A stretch of DNA of 64,000 nt from Zanthoxylum bungeanum (lineage: Eukaryota; Streptophyta; Magnoliopsida; Sapindales; Rutaceae): positions 106,908 to 170,907 of the forward strand of contig SKCR01006521.1 in NCBI GenBank assembly GCA_019454045.1. Direction: 5' to 3'. Both the position numbers and the translations under genes were made by a program. The notes under the pieces are model-generated. The model made no database searches. It was given only the letters and a program-made list of their open reading frames with translations, and was not told the DNA's origin. Positions 12,109 to 22,396 of the stretch are shown here, piece after piece (position 1 is the first letter of the stretch; the number at the start of each line of letters is the position of its first letter).

Positions 12109-12760
12109 ATGGAAGAAACTTCACAGCAGCGAGTTAAACAAATTTGTGTTTTCTGTGGATCCAACACTGGTAATAAACCAGAATTCATTGAGGCTGCAAA
12201 GGAATTGGGGCGAGTCATGGCTGAGAAAAATATGCACTTAGTATATGGCGGTGGAAACCTGGGAATGATGGGAATCGTTTCAAAAGCCATTCAGGATGGT
12301 GGCGGTCATGTTTTTTGGAATCATCCCAAGACCTTGGCGGACGAACAGTTAATTGGACCAACAAATGGAGATGAACGCATCGTATCAGGTATGTCTGAAC
12401 GACTCCATGAAATGATAAACACTGCGGATGTTTATTGCGTTACCAGGTGGACTTGGTACCCTTGAAGAGATATTCACAGTGGCATCATGGGCGCACTTGA
12501 ACGTTCATCGGAAGCCCATTGGACTACTTAATGTTGAGCATTTCTTTGATTTTCTGTTTGTGTTTCTCGCGGAAGCCAAGAGACATGAGTTCGTCACCAA
12601 ATCTGTGGGAGATATTTTCTTGACTGCGACGAAGGCCGAAGAGTTGATTGACCAGATCCTAGCTTTTGAACCGAAGCACGACCCCATCCTCTCCAAATTA
12701 GACTGGATAGATAGTGATCGTGGCAAGAAGCGCAAATTGGACATTGATCTTAATCAGTGA
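12109..12760 (+). pseudogene. LOG: LOG-like cytokinin riboside 5'-monophosphate phosphoribohydrolase, intronless, one frameshift
   Basis: LOG enzymes release active cytokinin bases from their riboside monophosphates in the cytosol. The 217-codon reading shows the family in order: ICVFCGSNTGNK (about residue 11), LVYGGGNLGMMG (about 44), the MSERLHEM segment carrying the conserved Arg, and the signature LPGGLGTLEEIF with the catalytic Glu. ASWAHLNVHRKPIGLLN and a lysine-rich tail ending KKRKLDIDLNQ follow. Length fits the family (about 210-220). The ORF is 652 nt, so one net frame change is needed; it falls at about 12430, just before the PGG motif, consistent with loss of two bases. Canonical plant LOG genes have several introns; none is present here. 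It lies on the same strand as Tat1 pol, between pol and the PPT. Capture by the element, or insertion of a retrocopy, are both possible. The single lesion suggests fairly recent decay or a sequencing error. Confidence 0.87.
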
Positions 12761-13629
12761 TGTTTCCTGCTAACCAGGTATTACAGACATGAGGCATATT
12801 TGAAAGTTTGTGCTTTAATTGTAAAAAAAATATATATATATGAATGAAAAAATGAAAAAAAAAATGAGAGAGAGAAGTCTTTGATGGTTAGACATATGTC
12901 TGGTGCTGACATTGTATGCTGTAGGGGAAAACCCTAGAAACGATAAGTGCGAGACATGCTCTCGTCCGGTATTTTCTGAACGGATTGATCTTAGCTAGAC
13001 CCATGAGCACTTGATTACGGGTTCCTAGCAGTAGAAGCCTGAGTGGTTAGGTGACTAGTTGAAGAGATGATGAATGAGTGAATGACCGTTTACCTGGAAG
13101 TCCACTCTGGTTTTATTGATATATGATATGGTTAAAAAAAATAAAAAATAAACCACCTATAACCGATAAGCGTGAAGCTACCCATGGGCGAGTATTAGGA
13201 CCACCATGAGGAGAAATGCTACCTTAAAGGGTAGGTGTGTGAGAAAAAGAAAAGAAAAGAAAAAAAAAATTTAAAATTAAAAGAAAGAGACAAGAGAAAA
13301 AAGACGAAGACCATATCATGTTGAGTATGCAGAAGTAATCACCGAACGTGATTAAGACATCCAGGTTGGTTAGACCCACTGGTTCGATTCTCCAAAGCAA
13401 AATCATCGAGTTGGCCCACTTAAGGAACAAGCTGCGAAAGAGCCTTAGCACACACACACTAGGAGCCTAGTTCAGATCACATATTCAGACGATCGGAGTT
13501 GGTGTATCAAGTACTTTGAAAGTTCTCTGGTTTTGACACAGAGCATTCGTTGAGGATGAAAATATGTTTAGTTATTAAGATTGTCTCGAGGAGAGCAATA
13601 TAGTATGTTGAAATAAATCACCCACATCA
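12761..13629 (+). other. Tat1 3' untranslated region, no gene seen
   Basis: An A-rich run at 12822-12860 follows the LOG-like stop and could be a remnant poly(A) tail, but it is interrupted by TA repeats. A purine tract (GAAAAGAAAAG type) lies at about 13242-13303. No frame longer than chance is supported. Confidence 0.5.
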
Positions 13630-14110
13630 TTATCAATCTTTGCCGAGTATGGCACTTTGGGGGCGAGGCCCACATCATCAGATCAATTTTACCAAGTACG
13701 GCACTCCGGATATGGAGACACATCAACTACAGTATTAGTTTTGGGGAATGAGTCCCAGGGTTGAGGCCCACATCGTTATCAGCAGTTTGGGGATGAGTCC
13801 CAGGGTCGTGGACCCACTGCATCATATATTCCAGTTTAGGGATACGTCCCCTGGCCGAGGCCCATTTTGTCAATGGTATTGGGATGCGTCCCAGGGTCGA
13901 GACCCCCGTTGTCGGTTGTAGTTATTGGAATGCGTTCCAGGGTCGTAGACCCACTGCATCATATATTCTAGTTTGGGGATGCATCCCCGGGCCGAGGCCC
14001 ATTTTATCAAGCGGTATTGGGATGCGTCCCAGGGTCGAGGCCCCCATTGTCGGTTGCAGTTATTGGGATGCGTCCCAGGATCGAGGTCCACTGCATCATC
14101 AACACAGATC
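13630..14110 (+). repeat. GC-rich tandem repeats in Tat1 3' region
   Basis: Degenerate units contain GGGATGCGTCCCAGGGTCGA and GGCCCACTGCATCAT, spaced about 50-65 bp, with at least seven copies. GGGATGCGTCCC is an imperfect inverted repeat (GGGATGCxTCCC). Similar units occur in reverse at 30035-30150 in Tat2. Tandem repeats in this position are known for Tat, Retand and Ogre elements. Confidence 0.75.
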
Positions 14111-14215
14111 GAAGCAACAGGCAAGTCAGGTGGCAGCTGGCGAGCCAGGTAAGTAAAAATGCATTGCACGTACTTTGATAGGATTGTCATTGTCACACAC
14201 TGAACAAGTCCCATC

Positions 14216-14229
14216 AAAGTGGGGGCGAC
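14216..14229 (+). other. Tat1 polypurine tract
   Basis: AAAGTGGGGGCGAC lies directly before the 3' LTR start TGTAGG at 14230. The same tract is found in reverse at 28900 in Tat2. It would prime plus-strand DNA synthesis. Confidence 0.85.
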
Positions 14230-14325
14230 TGTAGGCATTGCATTTTTGCATATCGAACCCGATGAGGAGTCTCGTAAGGAGGCACTACCTTTAAGTCGTG
14301 GAAGTTGCGGAAAACCGTCGTCGGA
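14230..14325 (+). repeat. Tat1 3' LTR, truncated
   Basis: The first 96 bases match the 5' LTR from 2854 with about two differences. The match ends at GTCGTCGGA and minus-strand copia RT sequence begins by 14332. About 1.5 kb of LTR is missing. Confidence 0.85.
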
Positions 14326-17300
14326 GAGTTTTTTTTCTCGAAAGCCAAGCTTTCACCGATTGTTTTATAGGAATATCATTTCCAAGAAATGACATATTAT
14401 CATTATTTTATAGGACAACCACTGTCAGTGCGCTCCCACTAACGCTCTTATATACACTAGAATCTTTAACGTTTTGAATTAAATCATACTCCATTATGAT
14501 TACATCAAAATGATAATTCCAAGAACCTATGCTTGCTTCAATCCAAACATGGATCGAATAACCTGCAAACCTTGTTTGCTTGTTATGGTACGAAAAAACC
14601 GACAGGATGTTGTAAACATCCTTCAAAAAGGTTTCCGTTTAGGGAAAGCGATTTTCCCGTAAAGCTATCATATTTCATAAATGAAACACGCAGCTTTAAC
14701 AAGAATTATCCAAATGGATTTATCGTGACAACAGTTAAAAGGTTGAATCGTAATCAACACATTGTTGATAACGATACCTTTCCGCTAAAAGCCTAGCTTT
14801 ATACGTTGGTATGTTGCCATCCATGTACGTCTTCCTTGAAGACTTATAACTACCAATAGGCACAATGCCTTGTGGTACATCAACTAGTATCCAAACTTGT
14901 TGATATACATGGAATCCAATTCGAATATTATGGCACTTTGGCATAATAGGGAGTCGATACCTTGTATCACTTCCTCATACGTAGTCAGTTGGTATACCTC
15001 AATAAGATAGACATCTTTATGAGGTGAGATCAGAAACCCATACCCCAGGTTGTTTTGTGACTCTCTTCGACTTACGCGGTTCTTGTGTATTCGAAGATTA
15101 ATGGTAATAGTTTCATCCTTGATGAACTATCTGTGTTCCATTAGGAATCGGTGCCTTGAATAGTATTACTCCGATTTTCATCGAGTTTTACTATCCTCCA
15201 ACTTACCACTGCATAACGGTATTCCTCTTAGGAAAACCGCATGGTGAGCAACAATTAAATTGTTCTCTTGTGAGTTGTATAAGTACTATACTTTGGTATC
15301 CTTAGGATAACCTACAATGGGCACTTATCCAATTTGGGTTTTAGTTTGGTATCATCCAAACTTATGCCTAGCATACCCAAATGTTCAGGAATGAGAAACC
15401 TGGTTTCTTTCCTGTTCATATCTAATATGAAATCTATCTAACAGATTTTTATGGAACCTTATTCTAAATAAGTTCTGCACTGTTAATGCTTATCCGTTGA
15501 AGGAAATGGTAGCTCAGAGCGACTCATGATTAACCTTATCATGTCCAACATAATTCGGTTACTCAGGTTCAGACACACCGTCAAACTGACGTGTTTCGGG
15601 AGGAGTCCTCATTTGAAAGAATACTTTACTCTTTCAAGTATATAAGAAACTTATTGCTTAAGTATTTTCCATTACGGTCTAACCGTGACGGTTTAATACT
15701 TTAGCCGATCTGTTTGTCTACTTCGTGTCGAAACTCTAAAAGTTTCCGATTTGTGTTCTTGAAAAGAAACACATAACCATAACGCGATGCCACATCCGTA
15801 AAGGTCACGAAATATTCATATCCACATCTAGCCTAGCTAGACATGGGCCCCACTTGCTTCACTATGAACTAGGGCTTACATATCGATGGCATTTGCACTT
15901 TTACCAAGTAAATGTGTTTTAGGCACATTGCCCAATAAACTAGATTCATAGACTTTATTTGAATAGAATCAAATTAGTCCGAGTACCCACTCTTCAAAAG
16001 TGTGGATATACGAGTCTTGTTTAATTGTGTCCCAGACAACAATGCCACAATTAGTTTCTTCTGATCAAATCAGTTGAGCTATTTGTTTGTCATGTTATAT
16101 ATTTGAGATTTATTTATATTCAAAATATAAATGCTGTTATTCACATCTAATGTGTTTATCTCAATATCATCTTTATATAATGAAACACTTTAGTGTTCTA
16201 GAATATAAAGGTAAACCCGCAGCGGGTTATACACTGATATAGAGATAATGTATCTAGTCAAACTAGTTACATTATAACAGTTTCCAAATTTAGGTACACA
16301 CCCGAAGGTAGTTCCTAAATTTAGGTATCTACGGTTGAAACAACGGCTTTCATCCCGTTTCCAATTCGCAGATTAATCTCAATTGAAGTCAAAATCCTGT
16401 TCAAAACAGATTCTGAACATCAATAAATATTTTTGTATCACACTAAGTATTTAAAATCCAATTTCAATACTAGTAGTGAACATAATCTTGACAAACATAT
16501 TTGAAGTCAGAGCCTTGCTCGTCTTCAATTCCTTCATGTCTGCTTTGTCCAAATGGCAGTCACGCTTCCGCGATCCCGTTTGCCACAATTTAGGCAGACA
16601 TTTTGGGATATGTCATTTATCTTCCTAGAAGATTATAATGATTTTGCCTTTGCCCATTTCATATTCCAGAAGCCTTTGGCCAAGCCTCGACCTTCTAGAA
16701 TATCGAAGTGAAGTGCGCCTTGCGCTACTTGCCTTATTGCAAATCTTGACTTTATCTCATTGAGAATAGTCATTAACTCTCCAAGAGTTATTCATTGCAA
16801 TTTAGTACTTCTAAAACCTAAGTATAGATTTATGAAGATCCTTCAATTCCTTCATCATACTTTAAGGATCTAATCCTTAATTCTGATTCAGAAATTAAGG
16901 AGTCTACTGCGACAAGCTTAATGGATTAAGCACTAAAGTCATCATCACATAAATCTTCCAAAGATTATGCTCTACTATTTGCTTAACTCCGAGCTTAGGC
17001 ATAATATGTTATTTTATCAAATAAAGTAACTTATTATTTTCCAGGACCATCCTGAAATTAAATTCCCAATTTTAAAATTAAGCCATTCAAAAACACTTTC
17101 CCTAGGATTATGTTTTAAATGTCAATCTTTCAATTTTATCTTGATTTTAATAGTCCAACTATTTAATCAACGATATCAGGTACTATTATTTATAATGATT
17201 ACTATAGTCCAACTATATAATCAATTATACTTTTAATTTGTTAATTCAATTATATTGATTACTATAATCCAATTATAAAATCAACTATTTATTGAATTAG

Positions 17301-17400
17301 TTTGAATATAGTCCAACTATTTTTAAAAGAACAATTTAAATATTAGTCCAACTAACATTTAATATATATTACGAATGATATTTGTTTTGAGCGCATATGG
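14326..17400 (-). pseudogene. Copia1 gag-pol, minus strand, heavily degraded, 3' truncated
   Basis: Read on the minus strand, the order is gag (about 17400-16600), zinc knuckle (CLNCGK segment, about 16590-16560), protease and integrase (about 16500-15100), then RT (about 14960-14332). RT matches copia2 at about 37120-37740: the KASGS-type segment KSVSGSALT is at about 14435 and the YVDD block is mutated at about 14400. RNase H and the rest of pol are absent because the copy ends at the Tat1 junction. Stops are present throughout. Confidence 0.78.
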
Positions 17401-19474
17401 CAAGTAATTAAACGAATATTGCAAATTCAATTCTTGCCTCCCACTATTTTTCGGCGAGCCTCTAACCCTCTGTCGAGTACTCGGGAAACCGTGTTTCCTA
17501 GTGGGCTAGGATCCCGTTAAATATCACACAATCTTGACTTTGGCCAACAAATTGTATGATAATTAACTAGGTAGATCTCTAAGATCGATTGGATCCAATC
17601 CAATTCCTAGATCCGGTAGGGGGACGTCCAAGTCGAAACATATATCTTATATATGCCAATACATCCAATGTATTACCTAACCTTTTTCCTCTGAATCAAT
17701 TAAGCCTTGGCTTTGGCACAAAAAACTTAGTGATCCCAGTCAAGCGCGACCCATTGACCATGGAAAGCTTCGTAATCAATGTCGATGGACAAGAAGTGGT
17801 CTTGACTTTGGCCAACAAACCACAACTTGGACAAGACACTGATATGGAACAAAGCCTTCGTGATTCAAACACATCCTCGATGGACAAAGGCCTTGACTTT
17901 GGCCAACAAGCCAATGCCAGTCTCGGATCTTGAGTGAGAATCACTTAATGGAAGGAAAAACGCTTAATATTTTGCGAAGGTTTTTCGAGTGCAAATTGGC
18001 AACCAATTTATTATCTTTGTTAAGGTCTCATCATCATACACCCTTAAACATGCATTCTAAACACATAATAAAGCACGTATAATAAAATAATAATGATATG
18101 CGGATGGATACTTTACACATTGATCCTAGATCAAATCTCTCCATTTCTCTCTCCCGCTAGCACAAATATTTCTTCTACCCGTTACACTACACCTCTAAAG
18201 AAACCTCATTTACATTGAGGGGAATAGGTGAGAAGAGAATACAAAGAGTATGGAGGTGATAAGGCTGGACACGCAGGTCCAATTAATAAATCAAATTTAT
18301 TACAACAATTTCTAAAATTGTCCCACCCATCTAATATCCATCCGATATACATTATTCATGCATCGCAACCATGTATTCACACAAGCATGTTATCAATCAA
18401 TCTAATCAAATTAATTAATCTGATAATTAGTGACCATCCAATGTTCAAACAACGATTTGATTTTGCTCGAGTCAAACTCGTTTTGCGAATAAGTACTCAA
18501 AGTACATATTCTCGAATTAAATTAAACTACATCATCAAATCCAATTTAATATGCATTCAATTCTAATTCGCTATTTAATTCCAAATTAAATACTGCACTT
18601 TAATAATAAACCTTTTACGACTTAAATTCCAAATTTAATCGTTACGGGTCTCAAAGCCCGATTAACGTCCAACGTCAATTCAATTAAAGTCCAATGGGCT
18701 TTTAATTAATTTCTTAAGGCGTGGACTTTTGGTCAACTCAGGTCAAACCGAATAACCAAAATCCAATCCGGGAGTTACCCCATAAGCCTAGAAATCAATT
18801 TTGGCCCATTAGGCCCAATTAAACTTTAAAGGTCCATTAAGTCGCATTTGGGCTTTATGGAGGTGGTTTTGGGCCCAATTGGATCCAACCAATTTTGCCT
18901 AAACCCAACTTTGTACAACAAAGCCCAATAAGCCTATTTACAACATTAAAGCCCAAATCCAATTTTAAGGCCCAATTAATTAAATACAAAAAATCCAATT
19001 TCACATTTAATTAACCTACAGTGTATATCATGATTAATCACCCAAATTAACATTTCTAAAACATCAATTTATATAATTAATCATGCTCATTTTCATCATC
19101 ACATGTCCAACACATTTTGATTAAAATCAAACCCAATACATGCACTTGAAGTCTCGGCAATTAGGAGGATTTTATGTTCAATTTCAAATCCAATCCAATT
19201 GAATCCAATCCAACATTAAATCAACATTCCAATTGATTTCCAACACATCCAATGAATTAAAAATCAAAATTCCAAGACATTAAAATAGGGCATAATTTTC
19301 GGCCAAGCCAACAAAATTGGGGAAATTTGTTCCAAACATAATTTCTTGAAATTGATCCAATCAATCTTCAATTAAAACACATTTAAGCATATTCATTCAT
19401 CCAATTTCACAAAACCATTCTCAAAATCATTTTACCAAAATTCTAAGCCCTAAACTTTTTCATGCTCAAACCTT
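17401..19474 (-). other. Copia1 untranslated leader
   Basis: This is a long leader between PBS and gag on the minus strand. It contains the GGGAAACCGTGTTTCCTAGTG segment near 17485, the TTGGCCAA repeats near 17800, and alternating GGGCC-rich blocks at 18640-18980. It matches 24241-26134 of copia2 and 357-799. The plus-strand frame 17589-17933 (114 aa) runs antisense to the element and resembles no known protein. Confidence 0.7.
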
Positions 19475-19487
19475 GCTCTAGATGCCA
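19475..19487 (-). other. Copia1 primer binding site
   Basis: On the minus strand TGGCATCTAGAGC starts one base after the LTR end. It resembles the initiator-Met tRNA type PBS (TGGTATCAGAGC) used by many plant copia elements. Confidence 0.65.
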
Positions 19488-19488
19488 T

Positions 19489-22198
19489 TGTTGGTTTCTA
19501 TTAAGGTCCCAAGATCAATAATAAGCATGAAATATGTGCGAATACAAATCAACGAAGTTGTGGAATACTCACATCGATCGGTTGAGCGACGCTATGACGA
19601 ACAAAATCAACTTTCTGCTCACTGTCACAGCTCACGGCAGTGGCTGTTTTCCATCTCCAAGATTTCGACTTTTTAGCTCCTTCGTCAAGCTCCAAGATTC
19701 GTCGAACGATTCCCGGCTCATGGGTGGACTTCCCTATCTCCTTCGCATGTCTCTCGGAGTGCTAGCTCTCTTGATTTTTGCCACAAAAACCAAGCACTTT
19801 GCTTCTCTTGCTCACGATTTTCTGGGCAGAAAACCAGTGAAGAACAGCCCCTCTTGGGCGTGTGAGAGAAGAGAGAAAAGAGAGGAGAGATGATGAAATG
19901 TGTAATTGATTTTGGTTTATTTGTTTTTCCAAAAACATATACCAAACATTTGGCTTTAGAAAAGTCAAACGAATTAAAGCCATCAATGCCAACCACACAC
20001 ATCAACTCACATCAACTTCTATCAATCAATGAATAGTGACTGGCATCAATCACTCAAAGTGAAAGACATCCTCACTAGATTGATGAATGATGTGACGCTA
20101 GATGCGACTAGCGATTTGACGCTTGATTTTATTTACGTGCCGCACTCGAATTCAAAATGCGAATGCGCTCGCAAATAATCCCGGGCTCGGGTTCGCTAAT
20201 TCCAAATTAATGAATTTTCCGTTGCGACGTAATTAAATGATTATGCCTAGCGAAATCACTATTCATGTCGCTAACGAATTAATTCTAAATTAATTCGTTC
20301 GCCCTAATTAAAATCTAATTTCAATTCCGCGTCGAAATCTAATTTTGTTTAATATATCAAATATATTAATTTATCGATTAATTCCAAATTAATCGTTATC
20401 TCTCTTTAATGATATTTTATCCCAGATAAAATATCTCCGCAGTTAATCCCAGATTAATTTTCTCTCTCATCATTAATTAATCCCATATTAATAAAAGTAC
20501 GAGTCATACGTCATCGGTGAATCTTCGGGAAGCGACCCATGAGATCCCTGGATATGTTGGCAGTAAATTCGGTCGTCGGACTATCCGAACACTTAAGTAC
20601 CTCGTACTACGTTTATATTGATTTACAAGACAATGTTGGCTTCTAGCAAAGCGCCATGCCTTTCCAATTCTCCAGAAATATCCTTACAAGAATAAAGGAT
20701 CTATATCAGGCGTAGTATACATAGTATTACGCATTTCTGTCCAGTATCGAATGATCACGTGCTAGGCCTGGGGCTGGAATTGTGTCTGCCCTGTACGAAG
20801 CACATGTCGGATGTCTGGTAACTAGTCTCTATAATCGGATAAACATGACCTTGTCATTTTATCCCGATGACTGCAGTACTTAAGAGTACTAGTACCGTAT
20901 CCTACGTGACCATCATCTCCATATGACTGGAGTGACACTTCCGTCTTGACATCACACCCAACACACTACGATTCTCAATATACCCAGCATTGGCGTACAC
21001 AGAACCTGTTAAAGCCCTAGACGACCGCAACCAAAGTATATTGATTGTCGCAAGTATTAGCAGTGCAAGTCTCAGGTTAAGACCAAATACACCTACCCTG
21101 ATTTCGGACTTCGATAGACACATAGTCATACTACCAATGGAATTCCGAGGGGGTCTATCCAGAGCGAAGTTGTTTCCCGTACCATCGGTAAAACATAACC
21201 TCCTATTACACTTGCATGAGTATCCTATACCCAAATATATGAGAACTATGTCGTTGTGCCCTCACAACGCGCACAAGTGTAATACTAGTATTTTACGTAT
21301 TTATCGATGTCCAATCTCGATAATACTCTGACTAGGGATATTTAATGATTTATCATTCGTGGACTGATACTGTCTCATATCATTCTCCGTCCATGAACAA
21401 ATCATAGGGACCTCCTATCATTTATATATCTAGGTGATCTAATCACAAATGATAAGAGTGCAATCTCCTTTGTCACATAGTTAATTTGTACAACAACACC
21501 ATGATCTGTACAAATAGTGACTCTATGAGTCATAATTGTTTTTTATCTTTGCTAATCATATATGGACTACCTATACTCTGTACACAGAACTGATGGATTC
21601 TATCTCGACACACACATGACACCTTAAGGATCTGTCCACACCCAACAAACAGGCGGATGTCTGATCTAAATAGATCGGTGACATGACTGTCATCTAAGTG
21701 TGGAAGATATCTCATGTGCCCACAGTGGTATCTCGAGTCGAATAATCACAAATCCTACTTAACCCGAGAAGATTCTTATTGATGTTGGTGTACCACCCAT
21801 TAAGAATTTTTGGTGAGTCGTTCAGTGTTTATCCACTATAAACACCTACATGTCTATACGAGTCTCCAAGACTCATGGTTCATTGAGAAACCATTGGAAT
21901 CATATATTCCAGTATACGAAATGTACCGGTCTCAACGGGTTTACTTTACTGACCAAGTGGTGTAAACCTTGACCAGGAACAGTCTGAGAATAACAACGTC
22001 ATGATACAACTCAATGTCAGTTACGACGCTTTTGCAACTGCTTCATGACAAATCATTCTAAGGTCGATTACGTCTTTACCATATAAAAAGTTATATTATA
22101 TTATAAAAACTTCTTATTTTATTCATAATAAAATGTTTACAAAAGTATTTACCAGGAAATACAACGGGGAATCGGTGCTCTGAGCACCATCCCCAACA
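19489..22198 (-). repeat. Copia1 5' LTR, long form
   Basis: On the minus strand it runs from TGTTGGGGATGGTGC to TTAATAGAAACCAACA, 2710 bp with TG...CA ends. The 3' three-quarters match the other copia LTRs. The first about 660 bases (21536-22198) are absent from the shorter copia2 LTRs but recur at 58527-59125 plus 62997-63216. The outer flank is CTCAC (22199-22203), which does not match CTTGG before 800. Confidence 0.75.
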
Positions 22199-22396
22199 CT
22201 CACAACTCAAAAAGATCTAAGAGCATCAAAACTAATGATAGAGAGAGAAAAATAGGTCGGTTACTTGACTAAGTGAGTGAATTGTAAAGGGCTTACATAA
22301 GACCCAAGGAGTTGTAAACCTTTTGAAAGCCTACCACGCCATTTGTAACTCGGGTCGGTTTCGACCTCGAGCAGTAATAAAATACCCCCCTTTACT
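22199..22396 (+). repeat. Left half of an older LTR split by copia2
   Basis: The sequence ends ACCCCCCTTTACT at the copia2 insertion. It continues after copia2 as TTACTCCCGTGGACGTAGG (40558 onward), a segment typical of plant copia LTR 3' regions. Its own left end is cut by the copia1 LTR at 22198. Confidence 0.6.

Larger units (their letters stand above)
2854..14325 (+). mobile_element. Tat1: Ty3/gypsy Tat-lineage retrotransposon with LOG-like passenger
   Basis: The order is 5' LTR (2854-4460), tRNA-Arg PBS (4464-4480), leader, gag, protease, reverse transcriptase, RNase H, a second RNase H, integrase, LOG-like gene, tandem repeats, polypurine tract (14216-14229) and a truncated 3' LTR (14230-14325). 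A Tat assignment rests on the PBS type, the extra archaeal-like RNase H and the repeat-rich 3' region, all known for Tat, Ogre and Retand elements. The 5' flank ATGGG (2849-2853) would be the target duplication, but the right flank is lost. A deletion removed most of the 3' LTR together with neighbouring copia sequence. All element frames are broken. Confidence 0.88.

Noticed and set aside
12822..12860. A-rich run as the poly(A) tail of a LOG retrocopy
   Set aside because: Broken by TA repeats and a second A-run, and no matching target duplication was found around the LOG segment; left as a possibility only.
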